64,000 nucleotides of DNA. Origin: Auanema rhodensis. Taxonomy: Eukaryota > Nematoda > Chromadorea > Rhabditida > Rhabditidae. Shown here in pieces: positions 53,601 to 64,000 of this stretch. Within the stretch, counting starts at the first letter, position 1. Each line of letters begins with the position of its first letter. The position numbers and the translations under genes are program-made. Below the pieces are notes generated by a model. It was not told the DNA's origin, did no database searches, and saw only the letters and a list, made by a program, of their open reading frames with translations. The stretch is taken from positions 4,650,001 to 4,714,000 of the forward strand of contig OZ059898.1 in NCBI GenBank assembly GCA_964057225.1, read 5' to 3'.

Positions 53601-55267
53601 TTATTTTAAAACTTCCTAAGAGAAGGCAAAGTCAGCCTTCTCGTATTTCACCGAGCACTAGAGCTCAACAAGCTGCTGTCCCTGACCCTGTTTTCGATTT
53701 CCAGGCATGGTATTCATCTCTAGATGACAGTAAGTTCATTTCTTCATTCTTAAATTTCAGCGGGCCCTTTTCAACTCTTTTGATTCCATGACTATAGGAA
53801 ATATTTCATCTGATATCAACACGGTTTTCTTTGGTATGAATCATACTAGATTTCTATATACCTTAAAAGGAATCCAATTAGTACAAATCATATTAATTCA
53901 TTAATCTTCAATATCAATTATCAATTTTTATAACATTTATTTTAAGATTGCCAAGATGCAGTTTATTCTCTTTTCATGAGGGCACACAAGTGTTATGATC
54001 TTATACCAACTTCAACAAAGTTGGTGGTCTTTGATACTCATTTACCGGTATTTCTTTAAGTTTTATTTGTTTATAATAATCTTAATTTTAGGTACGCAAA
54101 GCGTTCTTTGCTCTGGTTTATAATGGCGTTAGAGCAGCACCTTTATGGGATAGTGGACGACAAAAATTTGTTGGGATGTTGACGATAACAGATTTCATTA
54201 AGATTCTTGTTAGGTATGTTGTGAACCTTTTTGAAAGCCTTATGTTCCCTGTTTCAGGCATTATGACGCTGGAGATACAGGAGAGAAAATGCGTGCTCTC
54301 GAAGAAGAAGAAATTAGCCACTGGCGTGAACAATTTGAACAGGATGGTTGTTTAAGACCTCTTGTTTCAATTGATCCCAATGATAGGTTTGTCAATTCAA
54401 TAGTGTTTTCTAGTTCTCTTTGATTTTCTTCAGCTTACATAAAGCAGTTCAAGTTTTATGTGAATCTAAGGTTCATCGTTTACCTGTTCTGGATCGGGCA
54501 ACTGGAAACATCAGCTATATTTTGACACATAAGAGACTGATGAAATTTCTTTCACTTTACGTAAGATTTCTGTTTATTTTCTATTTTTAATTAATCAATT
54601 TAGATGTATGATTTGCCTCGGCCTGCTTTTATGGATAGAACACCACGTGAGTTGGGAATTGGCTCTTGGGGCGATATTCTTACTATTCGATGTGACACGC
54701 CTCTTCATGATGCTCTTGAAATATTTTTGAAGAATAGAGTGTCTGCTCTTCCTTTGGTAGACGAAGCTGGACGAGTATGTTTTGATATTCAGTGCTTTTT
54801 ATAATTTTTATACAGGTGGTTGATATATATGCCAAGTTTGATGTAATAAGCTTAGCCGCAGAAAAATCTTATGACAAACTAGATTGTACGGTACAAGAGG
54901 CGCTAGCTCATCGATCAGAGGTAGAATTGCCGTTCTTCATTTCATTTCTCTAATAATTTCCTTTAGTGGTTCGAAGGTGTCCAGTGTTGTCGAGCAACTG
55001 ACTCCTTGTTTTCGGTTATGGAAGCGATAGTAAAGGCAGAAGTACATCGTCTGATTGTCACTGATGAGGACAAAAAAGTAAGAAATCCTTGCTAAACATG
55101 GTTTTTAGCAAATCAAATGATTCTTTTAGGTTGTAGGAATCATCTCGCTCTCTGATATTTTGAAGTATTTGGTGTTGGACCCTGTTCTTGTTGAATCACA
55201 GCCTACTTCAACCGCAAGAGAAGACAGTCCTGTTGTAGATGATATTCCAGAAGGAAATGAGGATTAG
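41659..55267 (+). CDS. aakg: AMPK gamma subunit, long isoform (full gene span)
   Basis: The long isoform joins 17 exons into 697 residues: 41659-41789, 44460-44566, 44612-44722, 44764-44920, 44965-45086, 47478-47632, 48410-48515, 48592-48728, 49204-49267, 53947-54047, 54092-54213, 54258-54386, 54434-54560, 54604-54774, 54816-54920, 54967-55077, 55130-55267. The first ~360 residues are Ser/Pro/Arg-rich and low-complexity. The last ~335 form the nucleotide-binding core of four CBS motifs: [77 protein letters not shown] and [23 protein letters not shown]. It is the energy-sensing regulatory subunit of AMP-activated kinase, binding AMP/ADP/ATP. Introns in the 5' half reach about 4.7 kb while core introns are ~45-60 nt. 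Two further start exons (47061, 53258) and one alternative end exon (48871) are listed separately. Confidence 0.93.
41834..41848. repeat. poly-C tract
   Basis: A run of 13 cytosines (41835-41847) inside the first AMPK gamma intron. A similar 12-C run lies at 49747-49758. Both may contain length errors from sequencing. Confidence 0.85.
42561..42583. repeat. (CT)n microsatellite
   Basis: About eleven CT dinucleotides in the first AMPK gamma intron. Confidence 0.9.
47061..47160 (+). CDS. AMPK gamma alternative first coding exon (medium isoform)
   Basis: ATG at 47061 opens 33 codons ([20 protein letters not shown], then a basic FRKRLLSL stretch) and ends in a GTAAAA donor in phase 1. The shared exon at 47478 needs exactly phase 1. 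In-frame translation upstream of the ATG hits a stop, so this cannot be an internal exon. Joined to the downstream exons it gives a 521-residue isoform. It implies an internal promoter in the 1.9-2.4 kb intron around it. Confidence 0.65.
48871..48933 (+). CDS. AMPK gamma alternative terminal exon with five-cysteine end
   Basis: A good TTCTTGTAG acceptor opens a phase-0 exon of 20 codons that ends GGKCCCCC and a TGA stop. The preceding exon (48592-48728) ends in phase 0, so it fits either this exon or the next core-directed exon at 49204. Use of this exon would give a 362-residue long-form protein (or a shorter one from the 47061 start) with no CBS domains. A terminal cysteine cluster is typical of palmitoylated tails. 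Only transcript data can confirm that it is used. Confidence 0.45.
   Translation, partial: KTQKRSYFDDVDGGKCCCCC
49268..53257. other. 4-kb AMPK gamma intron / internal promoter region
   Basis: I find no supportable exon in this stretch. It is AT-rich, with a poly-C run at 49747-49758. Its right end must contain the promoter of the 53258 start exon if that isoform is real. A GC-richer spot near 50130-50200 may be regulatory. Confidence 0.4.
53258..53729 (+). CDS. AMPK gamma alternative first coding exon (short isoform)
   Basis: ATG at 53258 opens 157 codons ending in a phase-1 GTAAGT donor, which matches the phase-1 acceptor of the CBS core exon at 53947. The exon encodes a basic Ser/Arg-rich segment ([20 protein letters not shown]), an acidic EEEDYTS patch, a Pro-rich [15 protein letters not shown] stretch and a tail reading AWYSSLDD just before the core. 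The resulting isoform has 491 residues. The exon at 49204 also ends in phase 1 and can skip this exon to reach the core directly. Confidence 0.75.
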
Positions 55268-56495
55268 TGGATTTTTTGCAGTAAGTAACAATCTTTAGTG
55301 TATCATAATTATTTTGTATTTTTAGCTGATTGGCCTATGTGCAATGTACATATCATATATAAAGAAGACTTAAATTTATCAGGATTTCTAAGTGCTTTTG
55401 GAACAAGATTTCGTCATACGCAGTGGTTTTCTGTGTCTTTAGGACGGTTTTTCACAGTTTTTTACTTGTTGGGCCTCAACTTCGAAAAAAGATGCTGAGA
55501 GTCTTGCTATCACCTACATGTCCCACATGTACCTCAATCTGTATTATACTTTCTTCGTGCAATTTCACATCTGCAGTTGCCTGATTATCCTTTTAATTTC
55601 TTGGATAACTTCGCCGCACAACTTACTGTGTTCCCTTTTTTGGTCTGTACATATTTTGTGTAAGTTATTTCTTCATCTCATGGATAGTTCTGTAGTCATA
55701 TTCATTATCTGGTGAAGCTTGTACTAGTGCAGTTGATCGATATGCTACACTAGAGTTTTATAATTTCTACTCAGTTGTATTCAAGAGTGGATTGATCGTT
55801 CTCTCTATCGATATTGTTTAAAAGCTATCTTTACCCACTTTTTGAGTTTTCAAAGTTCTTGTTTAATTATCCCTTTTAATTATCTCAGGTAATATGTCTG
55901 AGACTGTTTTCATCCTCAACTTTTGTTTATATAACTTATAGATGTTCTTGTAATCAAATGATTGCCTGCTTTGCATATATGTTGCTATTACACGGATATT
56001 CACTAGACGGGATGTGTATTATGTCCTTGTGCAACTATCTCTGTACGGTAATGCCGGATGTTGCCGGAATAGGTGGTACAGAGTTTCTTCTGTAGCCCTC
56101 GGACCCTTTTCTTTATATATTGTCTTCTAATAACCGTTGCTTTTCCGATTGTTTATATTTTATGTTACTCTTTTTTTTTGTTGATACCCTTTGGTAGACT
56201 AAGTGAGATTGAATCATATTTCCACTTCACCTCAGAGTTGTATTCTTAGTATTTCGTAGGTGCTTTAGGTACGGGTCTACGTTCCAGCACTGATCGAATC
56301 TGATTTCAAAGTTAGAGTTTTTGCTAGAAGAAAAATTGTTTCCGATTTTTCAAAAAAAAATATATCTATATATAATAAATTGTATTTATCATTTGTTTCG
56401 AATATTTTATAATTCCAAATAATGGATGGTATCGTTAGCACGTTCATATACTTCAAGTTCACTATATTAGAACTTTTGATGAATATTATAGAGGA
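55268..56495. other. AMPK gamma 3' flank and intergenic
   Basis: A GTAAGT donor at about 55281 and a TTTTTAG acceptor at about 55325 suggest a possible intron within the 3' UTR. The rest shows no exon. A TTATAG acceptor just before 56496 probably marks trans-splicing of the next gene. Confidence 0.45.
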
Positions 56496-57645
56496 ATGTC
56501 TCGTAGTAACTCCGATGACTTTTTCGGAATTGAAGTAGATTCTATACATTATGAAAAAAAGAAAAATATAACAGAGGTTTCATAGATTTTTTGTATAAAA
56601 TCAATTTTTATTTGAATAGACTGAAAATACGTCGGTAGCTAATAAAAATTCCAAAATATCAGGAAGTGATTTCCTGGAAGATGCCATATGTCCAGGATTG
56701 AGGGTAGTATATATTCTAAGGTCATCGCTCTTGAATCTTTAATGGTTTAGGAGAGAGCTGAACAATTTGAGAAATCGGAAAATAACAATTTGAATGACAC
56801 AGTAAGATTTGAGAAAGATAGTATGGGTTATATCAATGACAGAGAACGATATACAGAAAATTTTAGTAGCAACCAAGAGCAATATTCCTTGAACAGGTTT
56901 GTATCTATTTTCCTTGAAAATTAGAGGTAGCTAAATGAGTATGATATTTGAGTAAAGGTTATTTCAGTTCTTCACAGGTTTTCTCAAAACATTTTGAGGA
57001 TATTCATAACAATGAATATGAACTTCATGATAATTCTGAAATCATTGAAATTCCTAAAAAAAGGAATCAACGTATGAAGCCAAACAAATTTGAAAACCAT
57101 GCAAGCCGCTTTAATCAAGTAGGTGATTCAGCTGTAAAATTCAAACTTTAATTTTTATTTCTGTTTATCCTCATAAATGTTCAAAGTCATTCGATAGTAT
57201 TTTTGGAAGTTGATTAATCATTTTAGGCTTCCCTTCATGATGAGCAGCCCCCTGCAGGATTATCAGAACTTTGGTCAAATTTCCCAGATTTGAGGTTTAT
57301 ATCTGAAATGGAGCTTGTTGAATTTATGGCTAGAAGAATGCTTTATGCTGATAGTTTGGGATAAATATTAAATAAAATAATGAAACCTTATGTTTTAGAT
57401 AATTTGATTGCTTTTGATAAACCTTACGGATTACCTTATTCTGGTGGACGTGATAAGTCATTACAATTTGATCGTATTATTCAACAGTTAAAGGTATATC
57501 ATTTAGAATGCTTTTAATATGAATTAAAAAACATATTTGTAGTCCATTGTTGCTCCCAAGGTCGAAAGGCTTCACCTCATTAAATCGAATGATAAATATC
57601 ATTCCGGGATTTTATTGTTTGGCACGTAAGAGCTATAATAAATTT

Positions 57646-57702
<57 letters not shown>

Positions 57703-58484
57703 TTATTTCTAGAAGTAGTGCGGTTCAGAAAGATGTTAAAGAAATGATTAATTCTGATATGGTAGAACAGAAATTCAGGTTTAAATGATATTAAATTCTT
57801 CATAATTGTATTTTATATTTAGATGTATTGTCCGTGGAGGATTAGATGATACTACAGTTAACGTAACCATTCCTTTGGTTCGAATGATCAGAAATGGGGA
57901 TTTAAAAGTAGTTGTTTTTTCGTTGCAAAATAATTTACAAATTTAGCTGCAACCTCTTGTTACAAACAAAGCTAAATATCCTATTGAATATGTGAAATCA
58001 GAAGCTCGTGAGATAAATTCTACTTCTATTGTTTCGGATTTAGAAATAACAGTGCGCAAAGGTGAAAATTTTAAAAAATTGTTTGGGCATAAACTTTGTT
58101 TGTTTAGATTGTGCTCATCAAATTCGTTCTCACATGTCTTTGATAGGATGTCCCTTACTTGGAGATGATAAATACGGCAATGACAATGGTTCAATGCGGT
58201 AATAATATTTGTTTTTATTAAAATATAATTTATTTTTATAGATATTCTGGAAGTATTTTGAATATGCTCAATATGACGAAAAGTCAATCTAAGAAGCTTC
58301 CTCTAGTTTGTCATTTTAAGGAGGTATATTGAAGCTATTCGTTTACAATATACTTAATACTTATTTCATTAAATTTCAGGTAAACTTGCCTCCCTTATCA
58401 GGTAGCCAGCCAATTACAATATCATCTCCTCTGCCTCAACACTATCTTTGGATGTTAAAACGTCTAAGGTTATTTAAAGTATGA
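56496..58484 (+). CDS. RluA-type RNA pseudouridine synthase, RPUSD3/4-like
   Basis: About twelve exons starting at 56496 (MSRSNSDDFFGIEVDS) and ending at 58484. The N-terminal ~150 residues are charged and low-complexity. The catalytic domain begins near NNLIAFDKPYGLPYSGG, the usual family opening. It continues through VERLHLIKSNDKYHSGILLFG and VNVTIPLVRM to the strongly conserved HQIRSHMSLIGCPLLGDDKYG, and ends LPQHYLWMLKRLRLF. Such enzymes isomerise uridine in RNA, and RPUSD3/4 do so in mitochondrial rRNA and mRNA. The active-site motif usually reads HRLD. Here the aligned block reads KSND, so Asp is kept but its neighbours are not. An AT microsatellite sits in one intron. Confidence 0.82.
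57648..57700. repeat. (AT)n microsatellite in pseudouridine synthase intron
   Basis: About 26 AT dinucleotides in a row, inside the intron between the KSND-containing exon and the next. Confidence 0.95.
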
Positions 58485-58645
58485 ATTTTTAGTTAAACAC
58501 ATTGTTTCACATTGTTAGGTTATTATAAAATTATTATTTTTTAAATGCATTGATAAAGAAGTTCTATACTTCATATTTTATTTAATAATATGATAAATAT
58601 CTGTGATTTTTCCTTGAATATGACTTCAAGTTTTTAGACAATTTA

Positions 58646-59463
58646 ATGGAACTTTATGTTTGTTCCTACAAACCTCAGTTTTCCTCATCCACTATGATAG
58701 TACGATTACCTTGTGTAGGCAATCAGGGCAAGCAAATTCTTTATCTTGCTGCGAAAGATGAGAAGAGATTCAAAGAAAGCATTAGAAGTTATCTCAATAT
58801 TACTGAAAACTTTGTAAGTTGTTATTTTTTTCCGTTTAAGCAATTCTATATTCTAAGAAGTTAGTTGTGAAAATAAAATTAAATGATGGTTTCATAGAGA
58901 ATGTTGATAATTCCTGGTATGAAATTTGAAATATTAAATAATGCTTTTAATTGTGTTTAGGGAATGGCGTGTATTATCATATCTTAAGAAAATGCTTGAA
59001 ATGGAACGATTACTCTGGTGTTTATCCTCATTAGGCGGAGCTTACTCAGCGATGGGTGATTATGATATCAAATTTGTATGTTTTTTTTTATAATTCGGCT
59101 AATCCCGATTATGTATTGTTTAGGCTGAAACTGCCGCTGAAATATCAAAGAGTCAGCTGGCCATTGCGACCGAAATTGGAGATCCAGCAATTATTGCCAG
59201 GTGATACAGGATACAATATCCAGAAAATATTCTTAATACAGATGCCATTTGTACATAGCTCTCAGCGAAGCACAGAGAGGTCGTTGTAGAAAAGCAGCTT
59301 ATATCGTGAAGTAGGAATTATTTTATTTTATAACAATATCTTTTTTTAAAGAATGATATATGATTGGTCAAAGGAAAATAATGAAGAATTAGTAAAGAAA
59401 TGCTGCACAGGCGTATTCAACAAAGTACTTTCAATAAACATTGAAAGAAAGCTGAAAACATAG
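58646..59463 (+). CDS. TPR-like helical protein, unknown function
   Basis: Six exons can be joined: one starting at 58646 (MELYVCSYKPQFSSSTMIVR), a small one near 58900 reading NVDNSW, and then exons through 59463 ending SINIERKLKT. The product is about 200 residues. The N-terminal half is unrecognised. The C-terminal half looks like paired helices of TPR type (CLSSLGGAYSAMGDYDIKFA, then KSQLAIATEIGDPAIIARC, then LYIALSEAQRGRCRKAA). No function can be assigned, and it may bind a protein partner. It starts 162 bp after the pseudouridine synthase stop on the same strand with a TTTTTAG acceptor before the ATG, so the pair may be an operon. The satellite array begins about 100 bp downstream. Confidence 0.6.
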
Positions 59464-59566
59464 CTATTCTTTGTTTAAATGAACAGTGTTGTTATATAAT
59501 AATCGGGTAAATATAATAAATATTACACAAAATTTTATGTTTTATTTATGAATTTGCATTTTTATG

Positions 59567-62500
59567 TCCAGTCCATCCATAAGAATACACACGAAAAGTT
59601 CAGGCTGTAGGCACGTTGTGTCCGGTGAAAATACTCTGAGGTAGGGTATTCAGATGTGTAGATTCTGAATTGCTTAGTGAGATTTGGCTGTCACTTTTCA
59701 ATTTTCCGGAAAAAAGGTTTATATCGACCCCATCAACAAGATTTGTTCACAAAAAAGTTCAGGCTGTAGGCACGTTGTGTCCGGTGATTGTTCGATTTTC
59801 TCAAAGATCAAAATCTATAATCAAATAAAAATACTCTGAGGTTGGGTATTCAGATGTGCAGAATCTGAATTTCTTAGTCAGATTTGGCTGTGACTTTTCA
59901 AATTTCCGGAAAAAAGGTTTATATCGACCCCATCCACAAGATTTGTTCACAAAAAAGTTCAGGCTGTAGGCACGTTGTGTCCGGTGATTGTTCGATTTTG
60001 TCAAAGATCATACACTATAATCAAATAAAAATACTCTGAGGCTGGGTATTCAGATGTGCAGAATCTGAATTTCTTAGTCAGATTTGGCTGTGACTTTTCA
60101 AATTTCCGGAAAAAAGGTTTATATCGACCCCATCCACAAGATTTGTTCACAAAAAAGTTCAGGCTGTAGGCACGTTGTGTCCGGTGATTGTTCGATTTTG
60201 TCAAAGATCATACACTATAATCAAATAAAAATACTCTGAGGTTGGGTATTCAGATGTGCAGAATCTGAAGTTCTTAGTCAGATTTGGCTGTGACTTTTCA
60301 ATTTTCCGGAAAAAAGGTTTATATCGACCCCATCCACAAGATTTGTTCACAAAAAAGTTCAGGCTGTAGGCACGTTGTGTCCGGTGATTGTTCGATTTTG
60401 TCAAAGATCATACACTATAATCAAATAAAAATACTCTGAGGTTGGGTATTCAGATGTGCAGAATCTGAAGTTCTTAGTCAGATTTGGCTGTGACTTTTCA
60501 AATTTCCGGAAAAAAGGTTTATATCGACCCCATCCACAAGATTTGTTCACAAAAAAGTTCAGGCTGTAGGCACGTTGTGTCCGGTGATTGTTCGATTTTG
60601 TCAAAGATCATACACTATAATCAAATAAAAATACTCTGAGGCTGGGTATTCAGATGTGCAGAATCTGAATTTCTTAGTCAGATTTGGCTGTGACTTTTCA
60701 AATTTCCGGAAAAAAGGTTTATATCGACCCCATCCACAAGATTTGTTCACAAAAAAGTTCAGGCTGTAGGCACGTTGTGTCCGGTGATTGTTCGATTTTG
60801 TCAAAGATCATACACTATAATCAAATAAAAATACTCTGAGGCTGGGTATTCAGATGTGCAGAATCTGAATTTCTTAGTCAGATTTGGCTGTGACTTTTCA
60901 AATTTCCGGAAAAAAGGTTTATATCGACCCCATCCACAAGATTTGTTCACAAAAAAGTTCAGGCTGTAGGCACGTTGTGTCCGGTGATTGTTCGATTTTG
61001 TCAAAGATCATACACTATAATCAAATAAAAATACTCTGAGGCTGGGTATTCAGATGTGCAGAATCTGAATTTCTTAGTCAGATTTGGCTGTGACTTTTCA
61101 AATTTCCGGAAAAAAGGTTTATATCGACCCCATCCACAAGATTTGTTCACAAAAAAGTTCAGGCTGTAGGCACGTTGTGTCCGGTGATTGTTCGATTTTG
61201 TCAAAGATCATACACTATAATCAAATAAAAATACTCTGAGGCTGGGTATTCAGATGTGCAGAATCTGAATTTCTTAGTCAGATTTGGCTGTGACTTTTCA
61301 AATTTCCGGAAAAAAGGTTTATATCGACCCCATCCACAAGATTTGTTCACAAAAAAGTTCAGGCTGTAGGCACGTTGTGTCCGGTGATTGTTCGATTTTG
61401 TCAAAGATCATACACTATAATCAAATAAAAATACTCTGAGGCTGGGTATTCAGATGTGCAGAATCTGAATTTCTTAGTCAGATTTGGCTGTGACTTTTCA
61501 AATTTCCGGAAAAAAGGTTTATATCGACCCCATCCACAAGATTTGTTCACAAAAAAGTTCAGGCTGTAGGCACGTTGTGTCCGGTGATTGTTCGATTTTG
61601 TCAAAGATCATACACTATAATCAAATAAAAATACTCTGAGGCTGGGTATTCAGATGTGCAGAATCTGAATTTCTTAGTCAGATTTGGCTGTGACTTTTCA
61701 AATTTCCGGAAAAAAGGTTTATATCGACCCCATCCACAAGATTTGTTCACAAAAAAGTTCAGGCTGTAGGCACGTTGTGTCCGGTGATTGTTCGATTTTG
61801 TCAAAGATCATACACTATAATCAAATAAAAATACTCTGAGGTTGGGTATTCAGATGTGCAGAATCTGAAGTTCTTAGTCAGATTTGGCTGTGACTTTTCA
61901 ATTTTCCGGAAAAAAGGTTTATATCGACCCCATCCACAAGATTTGTTCACAAAAAAGTTCAGGCTGTAGGCACGTTGTGTCCGGTGATTGTTCGATTTTG
62001 TCAAAGATCATACACTATAATCAAATAAAAATACTCTGAGGTTGGGTATTCAGATGTGCAGAATCTGAAGTTCTTAGTCAGATTTGGCTGTGACTTTTCA
62101 AATTTCCGGAAAAAAGGTTTATATCGACCCCATCCACAAGATTTGTTCACAAAAAAGTTCAGGCTGTAGGCACGTTGTGTCCGGTGATTGTTCGATTTTC
62201 TCAAAGATCAAAATCTATAATCAAATAAAAATACTCTGAGGTTGGGTATTCAGATGTGCAGAATCTGAATTTCTTAGTCAGATTTGGCTGTGACTTTTCA
62301 AATTTCCGGAAAAAAGGTTTATATCGACCCCATCCACAAGATTTGTTCACAAAAAAGTTCAGGCTGTAGGCACGTTGTGTCCGGTGATTGTTCGATTTTG
62401 TCAAAGATCAAAATCTATAATTAAATAAAAATACTCTGAGGTTGGGTATTCAGATGTGCAGAATCTGAAGTTCTTAGTCAGATTTGGCTGTGACTTTTCA

Positions 62501-64000
62501 AATTTCCGGAAAAAAGGTTTATATCGACCCCATCCACAAGATTTGTTCACAAAAAAGTTCAGGCTGTAGGCACGTTGTGTCCGGTGATTGTTCGATTTTG
62601 CCAAAGATTATTAACTATAATCAAATAAAAATATTCTGAGGTTGGGTATTCAGATGTGCAGAATCTGAAGTTCTTGGTGAGATTTGGCTGTGACTTTTCA
62701 ATTTTCCGGAAAAAAGGTTTATATCGACCCCATCCACAAGATTTGTTCACAAAAAAGTTCAGGCTGTAGGCACGTTGTGTCCGGTGATTGTTCGATTTTC
62801 TCAAAGATCAAAATCTATAATCAAATAAAAATACTCTGAGGTTGGGTATTCAGATGTGCAGAATCTGAAGTTCTTAGTCAGATTTGGCTGTGACTTTTCA
62901 AATTTCCGGAAAAAAGGTTTATATCGACCCCATCCACAAGATTTGTTCACAAAAAAGTTTAGGCTGTAGGCACGTTGTGTCCGGTGATTGTTCGATTTTG
63001 TCAAAGATTATTAACTATAATCAAATAAAAATATTCTGAGGTTGGGTATTCAGATGTGCAGAATCTGAAGTTCTTGGTGAGATTTGGCTGTGACTTTTCA
63101 ATTTTCCGGAAAAAAGGTTTATATCGACCCCATCCACAAGATTTGTTCACAAAAAAGTTCAGGCTGTAGGCACGTTGTGTCCGGTGATTGTTCGATTTTC
63201 TCAAAGATCAAAATCTATAATCAAATAAAAATACTCTGAGGTTGGGTATTCAGATGTGCAGAATCTGAATTTCTTAGTCAGATTTGGCTGTGACTTTTCA
63301 AATTTCCGGAAAAAAGGTTTATATCGACCCCATCCACAAGATTTGTTCACAAAAAAGTTCAGGCTGTAGGCACGTTGTGTCCGGTGATTGTTCGATTTTG
63401 TCAAAGATCAAAATCTATAATTAAATAAAAATACTCTGAGGTTGGGTATTCAGATGTGCAGAATCTGAAGTTCTTAGTCAGATTTGGCTGTGACTTTTCA
63501 AATTTCCGGAAAAAAGGTTTATATCGACCCCATCCACAAGATTTGTTCACAAAAAAGTTCAGGCTGTAGGCACGTTGTGTCCGGTGATTGTTCGATTTTG
63601 CCAAAGATTATTAACTATAATCAAATAAAAATATTCTGAGGTTGGGTATTCAGATGTGCAGAATCTGAAGTTCTTGGTGAGATTTGGCTGTGACTTTTCA
63701 AATTTCCGGAAAAAAGGTTTATATCGACCCCATCCACAAGATTTGTTCACAAAAAAGTTCAGGCTGTAGGCACGTTGTGTCCGGTGATTGTTCGATTTTG
63801 CCAAAGATTATTAACTATAATCAAATAAAAATATTCTGAGGTTGGGTATTCAGATGTGCAGAATCTGAAGTTCTTAGTCAGATTTGGCTGTGACTTTTCA
63901 ATTTTCCGGAAAAAAGGTTTATATCGACCCCATCCACAAGATTTGTTCACAAAAAAGTTCAGGCTGTAGGCACGTTGTGTCCGGTGATTGTTCGATTTTC
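59567..64000. repeat. 200-bp satellite DNA array, running off the window
   Basis: The array starts with a diverged, truncated copy (about 59567-59790, missing about 55 bp of the unit). It then runs as about 21 tandem copies of exactly 200 bp to the last base. Copies differ at a few diagnostic sites and are otherwise nearly identical. Each unit contains GGCTGTAGGCACGTTGTGTC and the palindrome TTTCCGGAAA (TTTTCCGGAAAA in some copies). A 67-codon open frame recurs in every copy on the - strand. As 200 is not a multiple of three it cannot be continuous, and I judge it a by-product. Confidence 0.98.

Noticed and set aside
53258..53729. The 53258 exon as an internal exon of the long AMPK gamma isoform
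   Set aside because: The upstream exon ends in phase 1, and the strong acceptor near the start of this exon would need phase 2. Skipping from 49267 to 53947 is in frame.
59801..63950. A repeated 67-codon open frame on the - strand in every satellite unit
   Set aside because: The unit is 200 bp, not a multiple of three. The frames do not connect, and the sequence has no domain or codon pattern of a real protein. It follows from high identity between copies.
59567..64000. CRISPR-like direct repeats
   Set aside because: The repeats are contiguous 200-bp units without unique spacers, and the genome is clearly animal.
59741..64000. CENP-B box in the satellite
   Set aside because: The unit has TTCG in TGTTCGATTTT but not the required CGGG in register, so the match is not convincing.

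Overview
This is a nuclear genomic window from a nematode. It is AT-rich, and its genes are cut into many small exons by introns of mostly 40-60 nt with TTTTAG/TTTCAG acceptors. Several start codons sit just behind an orphan acceptor, as expected for spliced-leader trans-splicing. The gene content also fits: a mitochondrial EF-Tu with the long C-terminal extension known from nematode EF-Tu1, a small BRCA2 homologue with a single BRC motif, and a gustatory-receptor-like 7TM gene. Species cannot be fixed from the sequence. I rebuilt the gene models by hand by joining exons on splice sites, reading frame and family similarity. Most models total an exact multiple of three.

Layout. 0-8 kb: leishmanolysin/invadolysin metalloprotease (+), glucosamine-6-phosphate deaminase (-), UBE3D-like E3 ligase (+). 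8-14.1 kb: a C2H2 zinc-finger protein (-), RAD1/MRT-2 of the 9-1-1 clamp (-), a tiny mitochondrial COX7C-like protein (+) and mitochondrial EF-Tu (-). 14.5-19.5 kb: the splicing regulator SWAP (+), tail to tail with an NNMT/PNMT-type methyltransferase (-). 20.4-25.8 kb: flightless-1 (+). 26.2-28.7 kb: two multi-pass membrane genes (-). 29-33.3 kb: BRC-2/BRCA2 (+) and N-myristoyltransferase (+).

33.3-41.6 kb is a non-coding stretch rich in pyrimidine microsatellites, with a CRE plus E-box cluster. 41.6-55.3 kb is one large AMPK gamma-subunit gene. It has three separate start exons that all reach the CBS core in the same splice phase, and an alternative last exon that would end a short isoform in five cysteines. 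56.5-59.5 kb holds an RluA-type pseudouridine synthase and a TPR-like protein, 162 bp apart on the same strand and possibly an operon. From about 59.57 kb to the end runs a 200-bp satellite array with higher-order structure.

The genes are mostly housekeeping and do not form one pathway. Two are genome-maintenance factors (RAD1 and BRC-2), about 18 kb apart. The most interesting items are the multi-promoter AMPK gamma locus with its poly-cysteine exon, candidate poison exons in the SWAP splicing-regulator gene, three GC-AG introns, the EF-Tu extension and the satellite.
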